Positions 7,524 through 16,520 of a stretch of DNA of 64,000 bases are shown here, piece by piece. The DNA lies in assembly GCF_018613325.1 (NCBI RefSeq), contig NZ_JAGGQJ010000004.1, positions 248,001-312,000 on the forward strand, read 5' to 3'. Made by a program: the position numbers and the translations under genes. Under the pieces are notes generated by a model. The model was not told where the DNA came from, did no database searches, and worked only from the letters and a program-made list of their open reading frames with translations. Numbering within the stretch: the first letter of the stretch is position 1; each line of letters begins with the position of its first letter. This stretch comes from Bacillus sp. ISL-34. Lineage in GTDB: Bacteria; Bacillota; Bacilli; Bacillales; DSM-1321.

Positions 7524-8396
7524 ATGAACGAACGGGATTGGCATATTTTAAAGGTGTTGCATGAGCATAAGAACATTACTAAAACGGCGCAAAGTCTATA
7601 TATATCGCAACCTTCTTTAACGAAACGAATTCAACAAATAGAGAAGGAATTCAACCTAAAGATTGTGGAGCGGGGAACAAGGGGAGTGCAGTTCACCCCT
7701 CAAGGAGAATATTTGGCCAACTGTGCAGATGAGATGCTGATCAGGCTCCGGCAGATAAAAGAGACAGCGTTCAATATGGGTCAGGAGATCAGTGGGACAT
7801 TACGGCTGGGTGTTTCCAACTATATCACGCTCCATAAATTGCCTGGCCTGTTGAGATTATTTCGTGAGCGATATCCTAAAGTGGATTTCCATGTGACCAC
7901 TGGTTGGAGTAAAGAAGTGCTGAACCTCATTTACAAGGAAGAAGTGCATGTGGGGATCGTTCGGGGGGACTATCAATGGTCAGGATCAAGGCACCATCTT
8001 TTTGAGGAAACGATTTGTATTGCTTCCAAGGAAAAAATCGAAGTCAGGAACCTGCCTTTCCTGCCGAGGATCGATTATGGGACAGATGCTCTTTTGAAAA
8101 CCATGATCGATAATTGGTGGAGAGACAATTTTTCAGGACCGCCTTTGGTTGGGATGGAAGTGGACAAAGGTGATACATGTAAAGAAATGGTAAGGAATGG
8201 CCTTGGCTATGGCATCCTCCCCAGTGTTTTATTGGAGAAGGACCAAAATCTCTGTCAAATGGACCTTAAGGATAAGCAAGGTAATCCCCTTATCAGGAAT
8301 ACGTGGATGTTATATCATGAAAAGTCGCTGGAATTAAAACTGGTCAAAGCGTTTGTCGAATTTGTCAAAGACGTCGATTTCATGAGTGATATTTAA
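7524..8396 (+). CDS. LysR-family transcriptional regulator
   Basis: A 290-residue regulator with an N-terminal winged helix-turn-helix (NITKTAQSLYISQPSLTKRIQQIE, residues 17-40 region) and a C-terminal periplasmic-binding-like effector domain from about residue 90. ATG 7524 follows GGGGGAAGG; upstream in-frame starts run through the preceding terminator. It is followed by an AEC-type carrier and then tricarboxylate uptake genes, all on the same strand, so control of organic-acid transport is a fair guess. The effector cannot be read from sequence. Confidence 0.9.
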   Translation: MNERDWHILKVLHEHKNITKTAQSLYISQPSLTKRIQQIEKEFNLKIVERGTRGVQFTPQGEYLANCADEMLIRLRQIKETAFNMGQEISGTLRLGVSNYITLHKLPGLLRLFRERYPKVDFHVTTGWSKEVLNLIYKEEVHVGIVRGDYQWSGSRHHLFEETICIASKEKIEVRNLPFLPRIDYGTDALLKTMIDNWWRDNFSGPPLVGMEVDKGDTCKEMVRNGLGYGILPSVLLEKDQNLCQMDLKDKQGNPLIRNTWMLYHEKSLELKLVKAFVEFVKDVDFMSDI

Positions 8397-8400
8397 CTGG

Positions 8401-8428
8401 AAGCGCAGAAATCTCTGTGCTTTTTTTG
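8401..8428 (+). terminator. Intrinsic terminator after the LysR gene
   Basis: AGCGCAGA (8402-8409) pairs with TCTGTGCT (8414-8421) with a short loop, then a run of T to 8427. This separates the regulator from the AEC carrier gene. Confidence 0.8.
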
Positions 8429-8550
8429 TCATTCCTTTTTTGAATGGATAACGATAATTTATTGGTATTTTAACTATGGTTATCACGGCATTATGATAGA
8501 TGGGAGATGTTAATCATCAGGAATTGCCTAAGGAATGGAGAGGAAGTCAA

Positions 8551-9477
8551 GTGAGTGTCCTGTTTCTGATCGTATTGAATGTCATTGTGCCGGTCTTTTT
8601 CCTAATAGGGGCTGGGGCCATCCTGCATCGTAAATTCAAGTTGGATATGAATACGCTGTCTAAATTGAATCACTTCCTGCTCATGCCTGCCATTAGCTTT
8701 GTCAATATATATCAGAGTAAAATGGGCGGGGGAATGATTGTCCAGATATTCAGCTTCCTTGCTCTTCAAGCAGTAAGCCTCATCATCGTGAGTACAGTGA
8801 TTGCTAAACTTGCCAGGTTTGATCAAAGTCTTTCTGCCACGTTTAAAAATAGTGTAGTCCTGAATAACTCAGCCAATTTCGGGTTACCCGTCAGTCAGAT
8901 GGTTTTTAATGGAAATCCTCTTGGCCTGTCGATCCAAGTCATCGTGATCATTTTTCAAAACCTGTTGACCTATACCTATGGATTGATGAATTCCGTTTCC
9001 GTCCATTCAAAAAGTACGAAGGGCGCCATTCGCGAGTTCTTGAAGAATCCAGTCATTTATGCTTTATTACTCGGTTTTCTATTACATTCTGCTTCTTTCG
9101 ACATTCCGCTGTTCTTATGGACCCCGATTGAAAATATCGCGAGTGCCTTCATAGCCATTGCCTTGATTACCTTGGGTGCACAGAGTGCCTATTTGAAAAT
9201 GACGCAATTTCCGCTTCCGCTTATCCTTAGCTTGATTGGCCGGTTAATACTCTCGCCATCCATCGCCTTCCTTATCATCCTCCTGCTGGGCCTGGAAGGA
9301 ACTGTCGCTCAGGGATTATTTATCGCAAGTTCATTTCCCACATCGAGAAACAGCGCATTATTCGCTTTGGAATATGACAACCATCCGGAGTATGCGGCAC
9401 AGGCAGTCTTGATGTCGACTTTATTCAGCAGTATAACGGTAACGATGGTCGTTTATCTATCAAAAATATTATTCTAG
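8551..9477 (+). CDS. AEC-family transporter (auxin efflux/malate permease type)
   Basis: A 308-residue membrane protein with about ten hydrophobic segments in two five-helix halves, typical of the AEC family that carries malate, malonate or other small organic acids. Family features are the N-terminal VIVPVFFLIGAGAILHRKF and the central NNSANFGLPVSQMVFNG motif in the first repeat. I start at GTG 8551, with AGAGG upstream; the in-frame ATG at 8500 would add 17 polar residues uncharacteristic of the family. Substrate is not determinable, but the neighbouring LysR and Tct genes suggest a di- or tricarboxylate. Confidence 0.85.
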   Translation: MSVLFLIVLNVIVPVFFLIGAGAILHRKFKLDMNTLSKLNHFLLMPAISFVNIYQSKMGGGMIVQIFSFLALQAVSLIIVSTVIAKLARFDQSLSATFKNSVVLNNSANFGLPVSQMVFNGNPLGLSIQVIVIIFQNLLTYTYGLMNSVSVHSKSTKGAIREFLKNPVIYALLLGFLLHSASFDIPLFLWTPIENIASAFIAIALITLGAQSAYLKMTQFPLPLILSLIGRLILSPSIAFLIILLLGLEGTVAQGLFIASSFPTSRNSALFALEYDNHPEYAAQAVLMSTLFSSITVTMVVYLSKILF

Positions 9478-9608
9478 CAGGGCTCCTCTTTGTGGGCGGG
9501 CCTTTTCCCCATGTCTCCCGATAAAACTTTATGAACATTATAGAGGTTATGGAATTTATGCATCTTAGGTTAATAATCAAAGAAAACGAAGATATTTTTG
9601 TAGAATTA

Positions 9609-9622
9609 AGAAAACGCTTTCA
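9609..9622 (+). promoter_or_regulatory. Catabolite-responsive element (cre) upstream of tctC
   Basis: AGAAAACGCTTTCA reads on the reverse strand as TGAAAGCGTTTTCT, one mismatch from the CcpA consensus TGWNANCGNTNWCA. It sits 14 bp before tctC ATG, overlapping the 5' leader, a position suited to carbon catabolite repression of tricarboxylate uptake. Confidence 0.7.
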
Positions 9623-9636
9623 AAAGGGGGATTATC

Positions 9637-10659
9637 ATGTTTTCTCGTAAAAAGATTTCAGCGGTCATATTGGCGGGTTCGTTAGCTTTAAGTTTAGGTG
9701 CATGCAGCAGTTCGGGTACATCAGGAGAAAAGAAAGAAAGTACAGGTTATCCGAAAAAAGCCATAACGGTCGTTGCTCCATCGGGCGCAGGCGGTGGATG
9801 GGATTTAACGGCCCGTTCATTTACAAAGGTCTTGAGTGAGACAAAACTGGTGAACCAGCCATTGACCGTCGAAAACAAACCCGGTGGCGGGGGCGCAGTC
9901 TTCATGGCGGATTATGCAACACAGCAAGTGGATAATAATGACATGCTTTTCGTGAATTCACCGCCTGTCATCATCAATAACCTTAAAAAAGAAGGCAACA
10001 GTCCTTATGGATATAAAAATACGACTCCTTTGGCGCAGCTGACAAAGGATTATGGGGCGATAGTGGTAAAGGCAGATTCTGAATTCAAGGATTTGAAATC
10101 AGTGCTGGAAGCGGTGAAGAAAGATCCGCGTAAGTTGACCTTTGCAGGAGGATCGGCTCCGGGATCCATGGATCATTTGATTTCCATTCTTCCAGCCTAT
10201 GAATATGGCTTGAATCCAACTGAACTTAAATACGTTTCGTACGACGGTGGCGGGGAAGCGATTACGGCATTGCTTGGCGGAAATGCGGATGTGATCGGAA
10301 CGGATGCATCCAGTGTCAGGGAATTTTTAAAAGCAGGAAAGATTAGAGTGTTGGCCGTAACCTCGACTGAACGTTTAGGTGGAGATTTAAAAGACATACC
10401 GACGGCAAAGGAACAGGGTGTTGATGCTGAATTCACGATTTGGAGAGGTGTTTTTGGACCTCAGAATATGTCTGGTGAAGCGAAAACCTTTTGGGACGGA
10501 ACCATTGAGAAGCTAGTTGAAACTTCTGAATGGAAAAAGGAAGTGGAAGTTCAAGGATGGGAACAAGAATATAAAAATAGTGAAGAATTCAGCAAGTTTT
10601 TAGAAGAACAGGAGAAACAGGTTCAGCAATTATTGGAAGCTTTAGGCATGGAAAAATAA
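9637..10659 (+). CDS. tctC: Tripartite tricarboxylate transporter substrate-binding lipoprotein
   Basis: A 340-residue extracytoplasmic solute receptor of the TTT/BUG family. A lipoprotein signal with lipobox LGAC (Cys about residue 23) anchors it to the outer membrane face. The mature part starts YPKKAITVVAPSGAGGGWD, the usual first ligand-binding loop, and continues with the conserved VENKPGGGGAV segment. ATG 9637 follows AAAAGGGGG. It heads tctC-tctB-tctA and is preceded by a cre site. The ligand is probably citrate or a related acid, as judged from the CitA/DcuS-like kinase downstream. Confidence 0.93.
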   Translation: MFSRKKISAVILAGSLALSLGACSSSGTSGEKKESTGYPKKAITVVAPSGAGGGWDLTARSFTKVLSETKLVNQPLTVENKPGGGGAVFMADYATQQVDNNDMLFVNSPPVIINNLKKEGNSPYGYKNTTPLAQLTKDYGAIVVKADSEFKDLKSVLEAVKKDPRKLTFAGGSAPGSMDHLISILPAYEYGLNPTELKYVSYDGGGEAITALLGGNADVIGTDASSVREFLKAGKIRVLAVTSTERLGGDLKDIPTAKEQGVDAEFTIWRGVFGPQNMSGEAKTFWDGTIEKLVETSEWKKEVEVQGWEQEYKNSEEFSKFLEEQEKQVQQLLEALGMEK

Positions 10660-10663
10660 TCGA

Positions 10664-10690
10664 GAAGAAGGGGGTGCTTTCACCTTCTTC
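10664..10690 (+). terminator. Intercistronic hairpin between tctC and tctB
   Basis: GAAGAA...GGTG pairs with CACCTTCTTC, with a small G bulge, and is followed by TTATTTT. It probably stabilises the tctC mRNA 3' end or partially terminates, giving more binding protein than membrane subunits. Strand and position exclude its use by any other gene. Confidence 0.6.
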
Positions 10691-10716
10691 TTATTTTCTG
10701 AAATGGAGGGATTGTG

Positions 10717-11172
10717 ATGGATGTTAAATTTGATCGCTTTGCATCTGTAGCCTTTCTGGCAGTCGGGGTGCTGTTCATGATAGGAAGCAGGAAGCTGGCC
10801 AGTTCTTCATATGGAAGTTCGGTAGGACCGGACATTTTCCCTTTTGTATTGGGGCTCGTTCTTGCTGTTTTAAGTATTCGCCTGTTCTATGAGGCATTTC
10901 GGGCCAAGGTGCAGGAATCGGGTAAGGAAAAGCTGGAATATAAACCTTTTATCATCATTCTGCTCTCCACCTTGATTTATATTTTGACATTGGAAACGAT
11001 AGGATATGTCATTACGACCTTTCTCTTTTTGTTTGTTTGCTTTCAAACGATGGAACGAAATAAGTGGGTGACATCGCTCATCATTTCCGCAGGATTTTCC
11101 GGAATCATCTATTATTTGTTCGTGAATGTTTTAAAGGGAACACTGCCGGGTTGGCCAATCTGGTTTTCATAA
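10717..11172 (+). CDS. tctB: Tripartite tricarboxylate transporter small membrane subunit TctB
   Basis: A 151-residue protein with four predicted membrane segments, the size and topology of TctB. It carries the family's early SSYGSSVGPDIFPFVLG segment (about residues 28-45). It forms the permease with TctA. ATG 10717 has TGGAGGG 6 nt upstream; the in-frame GTG three bases earlier is too close. The next gene starts 18 bp after the stop. Confidence 0.9.
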   Translation: MDVKFDRFASVAFLAVGVLFMIGSRKLASSSYGSSVGPDIFPFVLGLVLAVLSIRLFYEAFRAKVQESGKEKLEYKPFIIILLSTLIYILTLETIGYVITTFLFLFVCFQTMERNKWVTSLIISAGFSGIIYYLFVNVLKGTLPGWPIWFS

Positions 11173-11190
11173 AAGGAAGGGGGATGTGAA

Positions 11191-12717
11191 GTGGGCACTT
11201 TTGATTATTTAATGCATGGTTTTGAAACGGCACTAACTTGGTATAACATACTTTTTGCATTTGTCGGGGTATTGATCGGTACGGCTGTCGGCGTTTTGCC
11301 GGGGATCGGGCCGATGAGCGGTGTTGCTCTTTTAATTCCGGTAACCGCTTCGATTACAGGGGGACTTCCGCCAGAGCAAGCGGCAACAAGCGCCATCATT
11401 TTACTTGCAGGTGTTTATTATGGAGCTATGTATGGAGGGTCGACAACATCTATCCTATTGAATACACCTGGTGAATCCTCTTCTGTCGTCACCACACTGG
11501 ATGGCTACCAAATGGCGAAGAAGGGAAGAGCCGGGAGTGCTTTATCCATTTCGGCAATCGGTTCCTTCGTCGGAGGGATTGTCACCCTTATCGCCATGAT
11601 TGCCTTGGCTCAGCCATTATCGACGATTGCCATTAAATTCGGTCCGGCTGAGTATTTTTCGCTCATGCTTCTAGGGTTGGCGGCAGTCAGCGGCCTTGCG
11701 GGAAAATCCGTAACCAAGGCACTGATCATGACTGTTTGCGGTTTGTTGATCGGGACGATAGGCATTGATAATGTATCCGGGATCGCCCGTTTTTCATTCG
11801 ACATTCCTTGGCTGTATCAAGGGGTCGAATTCCTGACGATCGCAGTTGGTCTATTCGCCCTTGGAGAAGTATTCAAGACAATCTTGGAAAAAGAAGAGGA
11901 TGATGGGGAAATTGCAAAGATCAATAATTTGCTTCCTTCCAAAGAAGAATTCAAGGAATCCGCGGGTCCCATTGCGAGGGGGTCGCTCTTAGGATTCTTT
12001 GTAGGGATCCTGCCGGGTGCAGGGGCCACTCTGGCTTCTTTCTTCTCATACCTTATGGAAAAACGGATTTCAAAAAAACCCGGGAGATTTGGTACAGGGG
12101 CGATCGCTGGAGTGGCTGGACCTGAAACGGCCAATAACGCGGCGTCTGGCGGAGCGATGATTCCATTATTGACGCTGGGAATTCCGGGTTCCGGTACAAC
12201 GGCGATTTTAATGGGTGCGCTCATGATGTACAATGTTCAGCCAGGTCCATTATTATTCGAGGACCATCCTCAGGTGGCTTGGGGACTTATCGCCAGTATG
12301 TTCATCGGAAATCTGATGCTGCTGATCCTTAATCTCCCGCTCGTTAAGGTTTTTGCGAAAATCATTGAAACGCCAAAGAAATATTTGATTCCGATCATCA
12401 TCGCGATTTCCATTTTTGGAGTTTATGCGGTACAAGTATCGACATATGATTTATTGCTATTATTAGGATGCGGGGTCTTGGGATATTTCTTAAGTAAAAA
12501 TGATTATCCGATTGCCCCATTGGTATTAGGACTGGTTTTAGGACCGATGATAGAAAATAATATGCGCAGGGCCCTGACGATATCCGATGGGGATTACAGT
12601 TTGTTTTTCACTCGGCCGCTTTCCCTGACATTCCTGATCATAACGGCATTATGGCTGCTCATTCCGGTTTTACTTAAGAAGAGAGGGAAGGATGTTGTCA
12701 TCAATATTGAAGGTTAA
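11191..12717 (+). CDS. tctA: Tripartite tricarboxylate transporter large permease TctA
   Basis: A 508-residue integral membrane protein with about twelve hydrophobic segments, the channel-forming subunit. It shows the two family signatures: the N-terminal GTAVGVLPGIGPMSGVALL and the second-repeat GILPGAGATLASFFSY with PETANNAASGGAMIPLLTLG. Start is GTG 11191, with AAGGGGG 7 nt upstream. Translation is probably coupled with tctB. The operon ends at the strong terminator at 12740. Confidence 0.96.
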   Translation: MGTFDYLMHGFETALTWYNILFAFVGVLIGTAVGVLPGIGPMSGVALLIPVTASITGGLPPEQAATSAIILLAGVYYGAMYGGSTTSILLNTPGESSSVVTTLDGYQMAKKGRAGSALSISAIGSFVGGIVTLIAMIALAQPLSTIAIKFGPAEYFSLMLLGLAAVSGLAGKSVTKALIMTVCGLLIGTIGIDNVSGIARFSFDIPWLYQGVEFLTIAVGLFALGEVFKTILEKEEDDGEIAKINNLLPSKEEFKESAGPIARGSLLGFFVGILPGAGATLASFFSYLMEKRISKKPGRFGTGAIAGVAGPETANNAASGGAMIPLLTLGIPGSGTTAILMGALMMYNVQPGPLLFEDHPQVAWGLIASMFIGNLMLLILNLPLVKVFAKIIETPKKYLIPIIIAISIFGVYAVQVSTYDLLLLLGCGVLGYFLSKNDYPIAPLVLGLVLGPMIENNMRRALTISDGDYSLFFTRPLSLTFLIITALWLLIPVLLKKRGKDVVINIEG

Positions 12718-12739
12718 CCTGTATTTTCTGAATGTTATG

Positions 12740-12770
12740 AAAAAACCCCTTTTTTAAAGGGGTTTTTTTT
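12740..12770 (+). terminator. Intrinsic terminator of the tctCBA operon
   Basis: AAAAAACCCC pairs with GGGGTTTTTT around a T/A loop and continues in T. The symmetric A and T tracts could let it work in both directions. Confidence 0.9.
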
Positions 12771-12796
12771 TATATGATGTAAGTAGAGGTGATTGA

Positions 12797-14389
12797 ATGC
12801 GTTTACACACCAAGTTGATGCTGGGCATCTGTACGTTAATCATCTTAATGGGTGGAATCTTTGAAGTTATTTTCATAAATATCCTGGAAAATAACCTGAA
12901 GCAGGAAACAGGGGAAAAAGCATTGTCGGTTGCCCAGACCATTTCATTGCTGCCTGAAATTAAACAAGCTTTTGGAACGGATAATCCTTCTGTAATCATC
13001 CAGCCCATCGCGGAAAGAGTTCGCAGGCAGATCAATGCGGAATTCATAGTAATAGGAGATGAGAATGAAACACGGCTGTCCCATCCAAATCCCAGTTTGA
13101 TCGGGAAGAAAATGGTAGGGGGAGATAACGCCGAGGTGTGGGATGGGAAATCCATCATCACGGAGTCCACTGGGACATTGGGTCCTTCCATAAGGGGGAA
13201 ATCCCCGATAATCGCCAATGAAAAGGTCATTGGTGTTGTCTCCGTTGGCTACCTTCAGGATGATATTGAAAAAGAAGTGTTCAGTATACAAAGAAAGATC
13301 GTCTGGATCATCTCTTTTATATTAATCGGAGGTTTGTTGGTAGCCTTTTTCATTTCATTCAATATAAAAAAGGCGATATTGGGTCTGGAGCCGAAAGAGA
13401 TCGCCTGGATGTTTCAAGAGAAGCATGCCATTTTGGAATCCATTCATGAAGGCATCATTGCCATTGATGTACATGGGAAAATCACGGTCGTCAATGAAAC
13501 GGCGCATAAAATCCTTCATATTCCTAAAGACGTCGTTCTTCGAGGGAAAAAAATCGAAGAAGTCATAACGCATACACATTTGCTTGATGTAGTCAGCACG
13601 GCACGGGCCGAGTATGATCAGGAATTCATGATTGACGGTGAAGTTTTTTTGGCAAGCCGGATTCCCATTTTGAATGGACAGGGTGAAATCATCGGTGCAG
13701 TTGCAAGTTTGAGAAATAAATCGGAACTATCCAATCTCCTTCAGGAACTGTCACATGTAAAGGCGTATGCAGAAGGGCTGAGGGCCCAGACACATGAATA
13801 TTCGAATCGGCTATATACACTGCTAGGCTTGATTCAACTCGGTTCATATAAAGAAGCGATGGATTTCATATCGAAGGAAGTCGATGTCACCCAAGGCTTC
13901 ATTCACTTTCTAATGAAGGAAGTACCTGATCCGATTATTGCTGGGTTCATCTTAGGGAAGGTAAGTTTAGCAAGCGAGCTGAAAATTGATTTTACTATTG
14001 ATAGAGAAAGCAGTTTTAAAGATATTCCGTCCGAAATAGATCGGGATTTATTAGTGACGGTCATCGGCAATCTCATCAATAATGCCTTCGAAGCTGTACG
14101 GGAAAACGAAAGGGAGGAAAAAAGGGTATCGTTGTTCGTCACGGACTTGGGTAAAGAGTTGATCATCGAGGTTGAAGATAATGGAAAAGGGATGAACCCA
14201 GATGTTACCGAACTGATTTTCCAGAACGGTTTTACGACGAAAAGCCATCAAACCAATTCAGGTATAGGTTTGAGCCTTGTTCAGGAAGCGATTGATGGAT
14301 TAGGGGGATATATCACTTTTTCGACGAAGGAAGGGGAATATACGATTTTTACTGTTGCCATACCAAAAAACAGAGGGGGGATTAAATGA
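12797..14389 (+). CDS. Sensor histidine kinase, CitA/DcuS (DctS) type
   Basis: A 530-residue membrane kinase. A first membrane helix (about residues 8-30), an extracytoplasmic PAS-like/Cache sensor (35-165), a second helix (170-190), a cytoplasmic PAS domain (about 205-305) and a SPOB-type dimerisation plus ATPase domain. The phosphoaccepting His is His333 in RAQTHEYSNRL, a hallmark of the citrate/C4-dicarboxylate kinase subfamily. N and G boxes are visible (NLINNAFEAV, DNGKGM, GIGLSLV). The stop overlaps the response regulator start. Its position after tctCBA suggests it senses the transported tricarboxylate and induces that operon. Confidence 0.93.
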   Translation: MRLHTKLMLGICTLIILMGGIFEVIFINILENNLKQETGEKALSVAQTISLLPEIKQAFGTDNPSVIIQPIAERVRRQINAEFIVIGDENETRLSHPNPSLIGKKMVGGDNAEVWDGKSIITESTGTLGPSIRGKSPIIANEKVIGVVSVGYLQDDIEKEVFSIQRKIVWIISFILIGGLLVAFFISFNIKKAILGLEPKEIAWMFQEKHAILESIHEGIIAIDVHGKITVVNETAHKILHIPKDVVLRGKKIEEVITHTHLLDVVSTARAEYDQEFMIDGEVFLASRIPILNGQGEIIGAVASLRNKSELSNLLQELSHVKAYAEGLRAQTHEYSNRLYTLLGLIQLGSYKEAMDFISKEVDVTQGFIHFLMKEVPDPIIAGFILGKVSLASELKIDFTIDRESSFKDIPSEIDRDLLVTVIGNLINNAFEAVRENEREEKRVSLFVTDLGKELIIEVEDNGKGMNPDVTELIFQNGFTTKSHQTNSGIGLSLVQEAIDGLGGYITFSTKEGEYTIFTVAIPKNRGGIK

Positions 14390-15093
14390 TGGCCAGTCGC
14401 GATATAGAAGTTTTAATCGTAGAAGATGACCTGCGGATTGCCGAGATACAAAAGCTATTCATCGAAAAGCTTGAGGGGTTTCAAACGATCGGGATCGCCT
14501 CAAGCTATGACGAAGCTAAAAGCTTCATTAAAATCATGCAGCCGAATCTATTGCTGCTCGATATGTATTTTCCGGATATGAATGGGCTCGATATCCTGAA
14601 AGAAATCAAGCAGCAAAGCAAACAAATGGATGTCATCATGATAACGGCGGCTAAAGAAATCGAAAAAGTCCAGGAAGCCATCAAGATCGGCATATTTGAT
14701 TATATTATCAAGCCTGTCGCATTTGAACGTTTCAAGCAGTCCTTACTTCGATATCAAGAGTATCACATTAAATTGTCTGAATTGGAAAAGGGCAATTTTC
14801 CCGTAACACAGCAACAGGTGGATAAGCTTTTGCGAAAGGAAATGAAAGAAAAAGAGAGGGAACAGTCTTCACTGCCAAAAGGGATCGATCGGATGACTTT
14901 GGAGAAGGTGATGGTTGTGTTGGGGAAATCCTCCCCTGGGTTAACTGCCGAAATAGTGGCAAAGGAGATCGGGGTGAGCAGGACAACGGCAAGGCGTTAT
15001 CTTGAGCACTTGATGTCAGAGGAAAAAATTGATGCCGATTTAACATATGGCACGGTTGGACGTCCTGAACGGGTTTATGCGATCAAGTTATAA
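14386..15093 (+). CDS. Response regulator, CitB/DcuR (DctR) type
   Basis: A 235-residue regulator with a receiver domain (acidic pair ED near residues 13-14, phosphoacceptor Asp59 in LLLLDMYFPDMNG, Lys in IIKPVAF) and a C-terminal helix-turn-helix (LTAEIVAKEIGVSRTTARR) characteristic of the CitB subfamily. ATG 14386 overlaps the kinase stop; ATG 14389 is equally possible, with the GAGGGGGG site a better 8 nt away. It is the cognate partner of the preceding kinase, with tctCBA the probable target. Confidence 0.93.
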   Translation: MMASRDIEVLIVEDDLRIAEIQKLFIEKLEGFQTIGIASSYDEAKSFIKIMQPNLLLLDMYFPDMNGLDILKEIKQQSKQMDVIMITAAKEIEKVQEAIKIGIFDYIIKPVAFERFKQSLLRYQEYHIKLSELEKGNFPVTQQQVDKLLRKEMKEKEREQSSLPKGIDRMTLEKVMVVLGKSSPGLTAEIVAKEIGVSRTTARRYLEHLMSEEKIDADLTYGTVGRPERVYAIKL

Positions 15094-15097
15094 AGGG

Positions 15098-15124
15098 TTC
15101 GCCAAACGGCGGATTTTTTTTTAT
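15098..15124 (+). terminator. Intrinsic terminator after the two-component operon
   Basis: TTCGCC pairs with GGCGGA across an AAAC loop, followed by at least nine T. Confidence 0.85.
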
Positions 15125-15245
15125 TTGATCGCATAAATGTCAGGCATATATGGAACCAGATTGATTGGAATTCATCGTTTTTTGAAGTGTAAAAATGGTG
15201 AAAGAGGAAAAAATACGTGTGAAAGGTGTTGAATCAGACAAGTAT

Positions 15246-15302
15246 ATGACAAGTGTCATGGCAGTGAATTGACGTTTATGACTATAGAAAATCGGTTATA
15301 AT
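15246..15302 (+). promoter_or_regulatory. des promoter region with a DesR operator candidate
   Basis: ATGACA-AG-TGTCAT (15246-15259) is an inverted repeat located 38 bp upstream of a perfect TATAAT (15297-15302). No good -35 hexamer stands at 17 bp, which fits a promoter that needs an activator. In B. subtilis phosphorylated DesR activates des from sites just upstream of the promoter. Assignment of this dyad to DesR is inference. Confidence 0.55.
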
Positions 15303-15367
15303 TCCTATACTTAAAGAAGAGATGTAAGCATAACCAATCCATTCCTATATATTATGAGGAGGAAATC

Positions 15368-16426
15368 ATGAATAATCATAATCATAATCAAAAACAATTG
15401 AGAAAAGATATTGCCCCTTTTGAAAAATCCAATACTAAATCAAGCGTGAAACAGCTCATAAATACATTTCCGCCATTTTTCCTGTTATGGTTTTTAGCTT
15501 ATCAAAGCTTAACCATTTCATACTGGCTGACCCTTGCATTTGCTGTCCTGGCTTCAGGATTCGTAGTCAGGATTTTCATCATTTTCCATGATTGCTGTCA
15601 TCAATCGTTTTTCAAAAGCAGGAAAGCGAATAGCATCCTGGGTACAATCAGTGGAATCGTTACATTATTTCCGTATGAGCAATGGAAGCATAGCCACTCC
15701 ATACACCATGCAACAAGCAGTAATTTAAACAAACGCGGTACAGGAGATATTTGGATCATGACCGTTGATGAATATATCGCCGCTTCATTCTGGGGGCGTC
15801 TGGCTTACCGTTTATATAGGAATCCGATCGTCATGTTTGGATTAGGTCCATTTTATCTATTTCTTGTATCGAACCGTCTGAATAAAAAGGGCGCTAAAAA
15901 GAAAGAACGGATGAATACGTATTTGACAAATGCCGCAATCGTGGCAATTTATGGTCTTTTATGCTTGGCTATCGGATGGCAGGCATTCCTGATGATTCAG
16001 GTACCGATGCTTTTTGTAACGGGATCGCTGGGCATCTGGCTGTTTTATGTACAGCATCAGTTCGAAGATTCTTATTTCGAAGAGGAATCGGAATGGGATT
16101 ACGTGAAGGCTGCCATTGATGGAAGTTCTTATTATAAACTTCCAAAGGTTTTGCAATGGGTAACTGGTAATATCGGTTTTCACCACGTGCATCATCTTAG
16201 TCCAAGAGTGCCAAACTATAATCTGGAAAAAGTCCATGATTCCACCCTGCCTTTGCAGCAGGCTACGACAATCACCATTAGTTCAAGTTTAAAATCACTT
16301 CGCTTCCGCCTATATGATGGAGAAAACAAGACGTTTGTAAGTTTTAAAGAGATTAAGGAACGTCTAAATGAAACAAAATCTAAGGTGGAAATCAATAATA
16401 AACGTCCAAGTCTTCAAGAAAAATAA
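15368..16426 (+). CDS. des: Membrane phospholipid fatty acid desaturase
   Basis: A 352-residue integral membrane desaturase that introduces a double bond (delta-5 in B. subtilis) into acyl chains of membrane lipids on cooling. The three histidine boxes that hold the di-iron centre are visible: HDCCHQSF, HSIHH (in HSHSIHHATS) and HHVHH (in GFHHVHHLSP). Hydrophobic segments lie between the boxes as in the family. ATG 15368 follows AGGAGG. The desK-desR sensor system follows directly, the same arrangement as in B. subtilis. Confidence 0.95.
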   Translation: MNNHNHNQKQLRKDIAPFEKSNTKSSVKQLINTFPPFFLLWFLAYQSLTISYWLTLAFAVLASGFVVRIFIIFHDCCHQSFFKSRKANSILGTISGIVTLFPYEQWKHSHSIHHATSSNLNKRGTGDIWIMTVDEYIAASFWGRLAYRLYRNPIVMFGLGPFYLFLVSNRLNKKGAKKKERMNTYLTNAAIVAIYGLLCLAIGWQAFLMIQVPMLFVTGSLGIWLFYVQHQFEDSYFEEESEWDYVKAAIDGSSYYKLPKVLQWVTGNIGFHHVHHLSPRVPNYNLEKVHDSTLPLQQATTITISSSLKSLRFRLYDGENKTFVSFKEIKERLNETKSKVEINNKRPSLQEK

Positions 16427-16428
16427 AT

Positions 16429-16479
16429 AGTTCATCAAAAAACCATTCAATTTCCATTGGGTGGTTTTTTGATGAAACT
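16429..16479 (+). terminator. Hairpin terminator between des and desK
   Basis: CATCAAAAAACCA pairs with TGGTTTTTTGATG, the T-rich 3' arm serving as the run. It would separate the inducible des transcript from constitutive desKR expression. Confidence 0.75.
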
Positions 16480-16520
16480 CCTTAGTATATACTAGGATAA
16501 AAAGAAATAGAGGCGGCGCC

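Noticed and set aside
11817-12233. 138-codon ORF antisense to tctA
   Set aside because: Shadow frame; composition reflects the complement of the membrane-protein gene.
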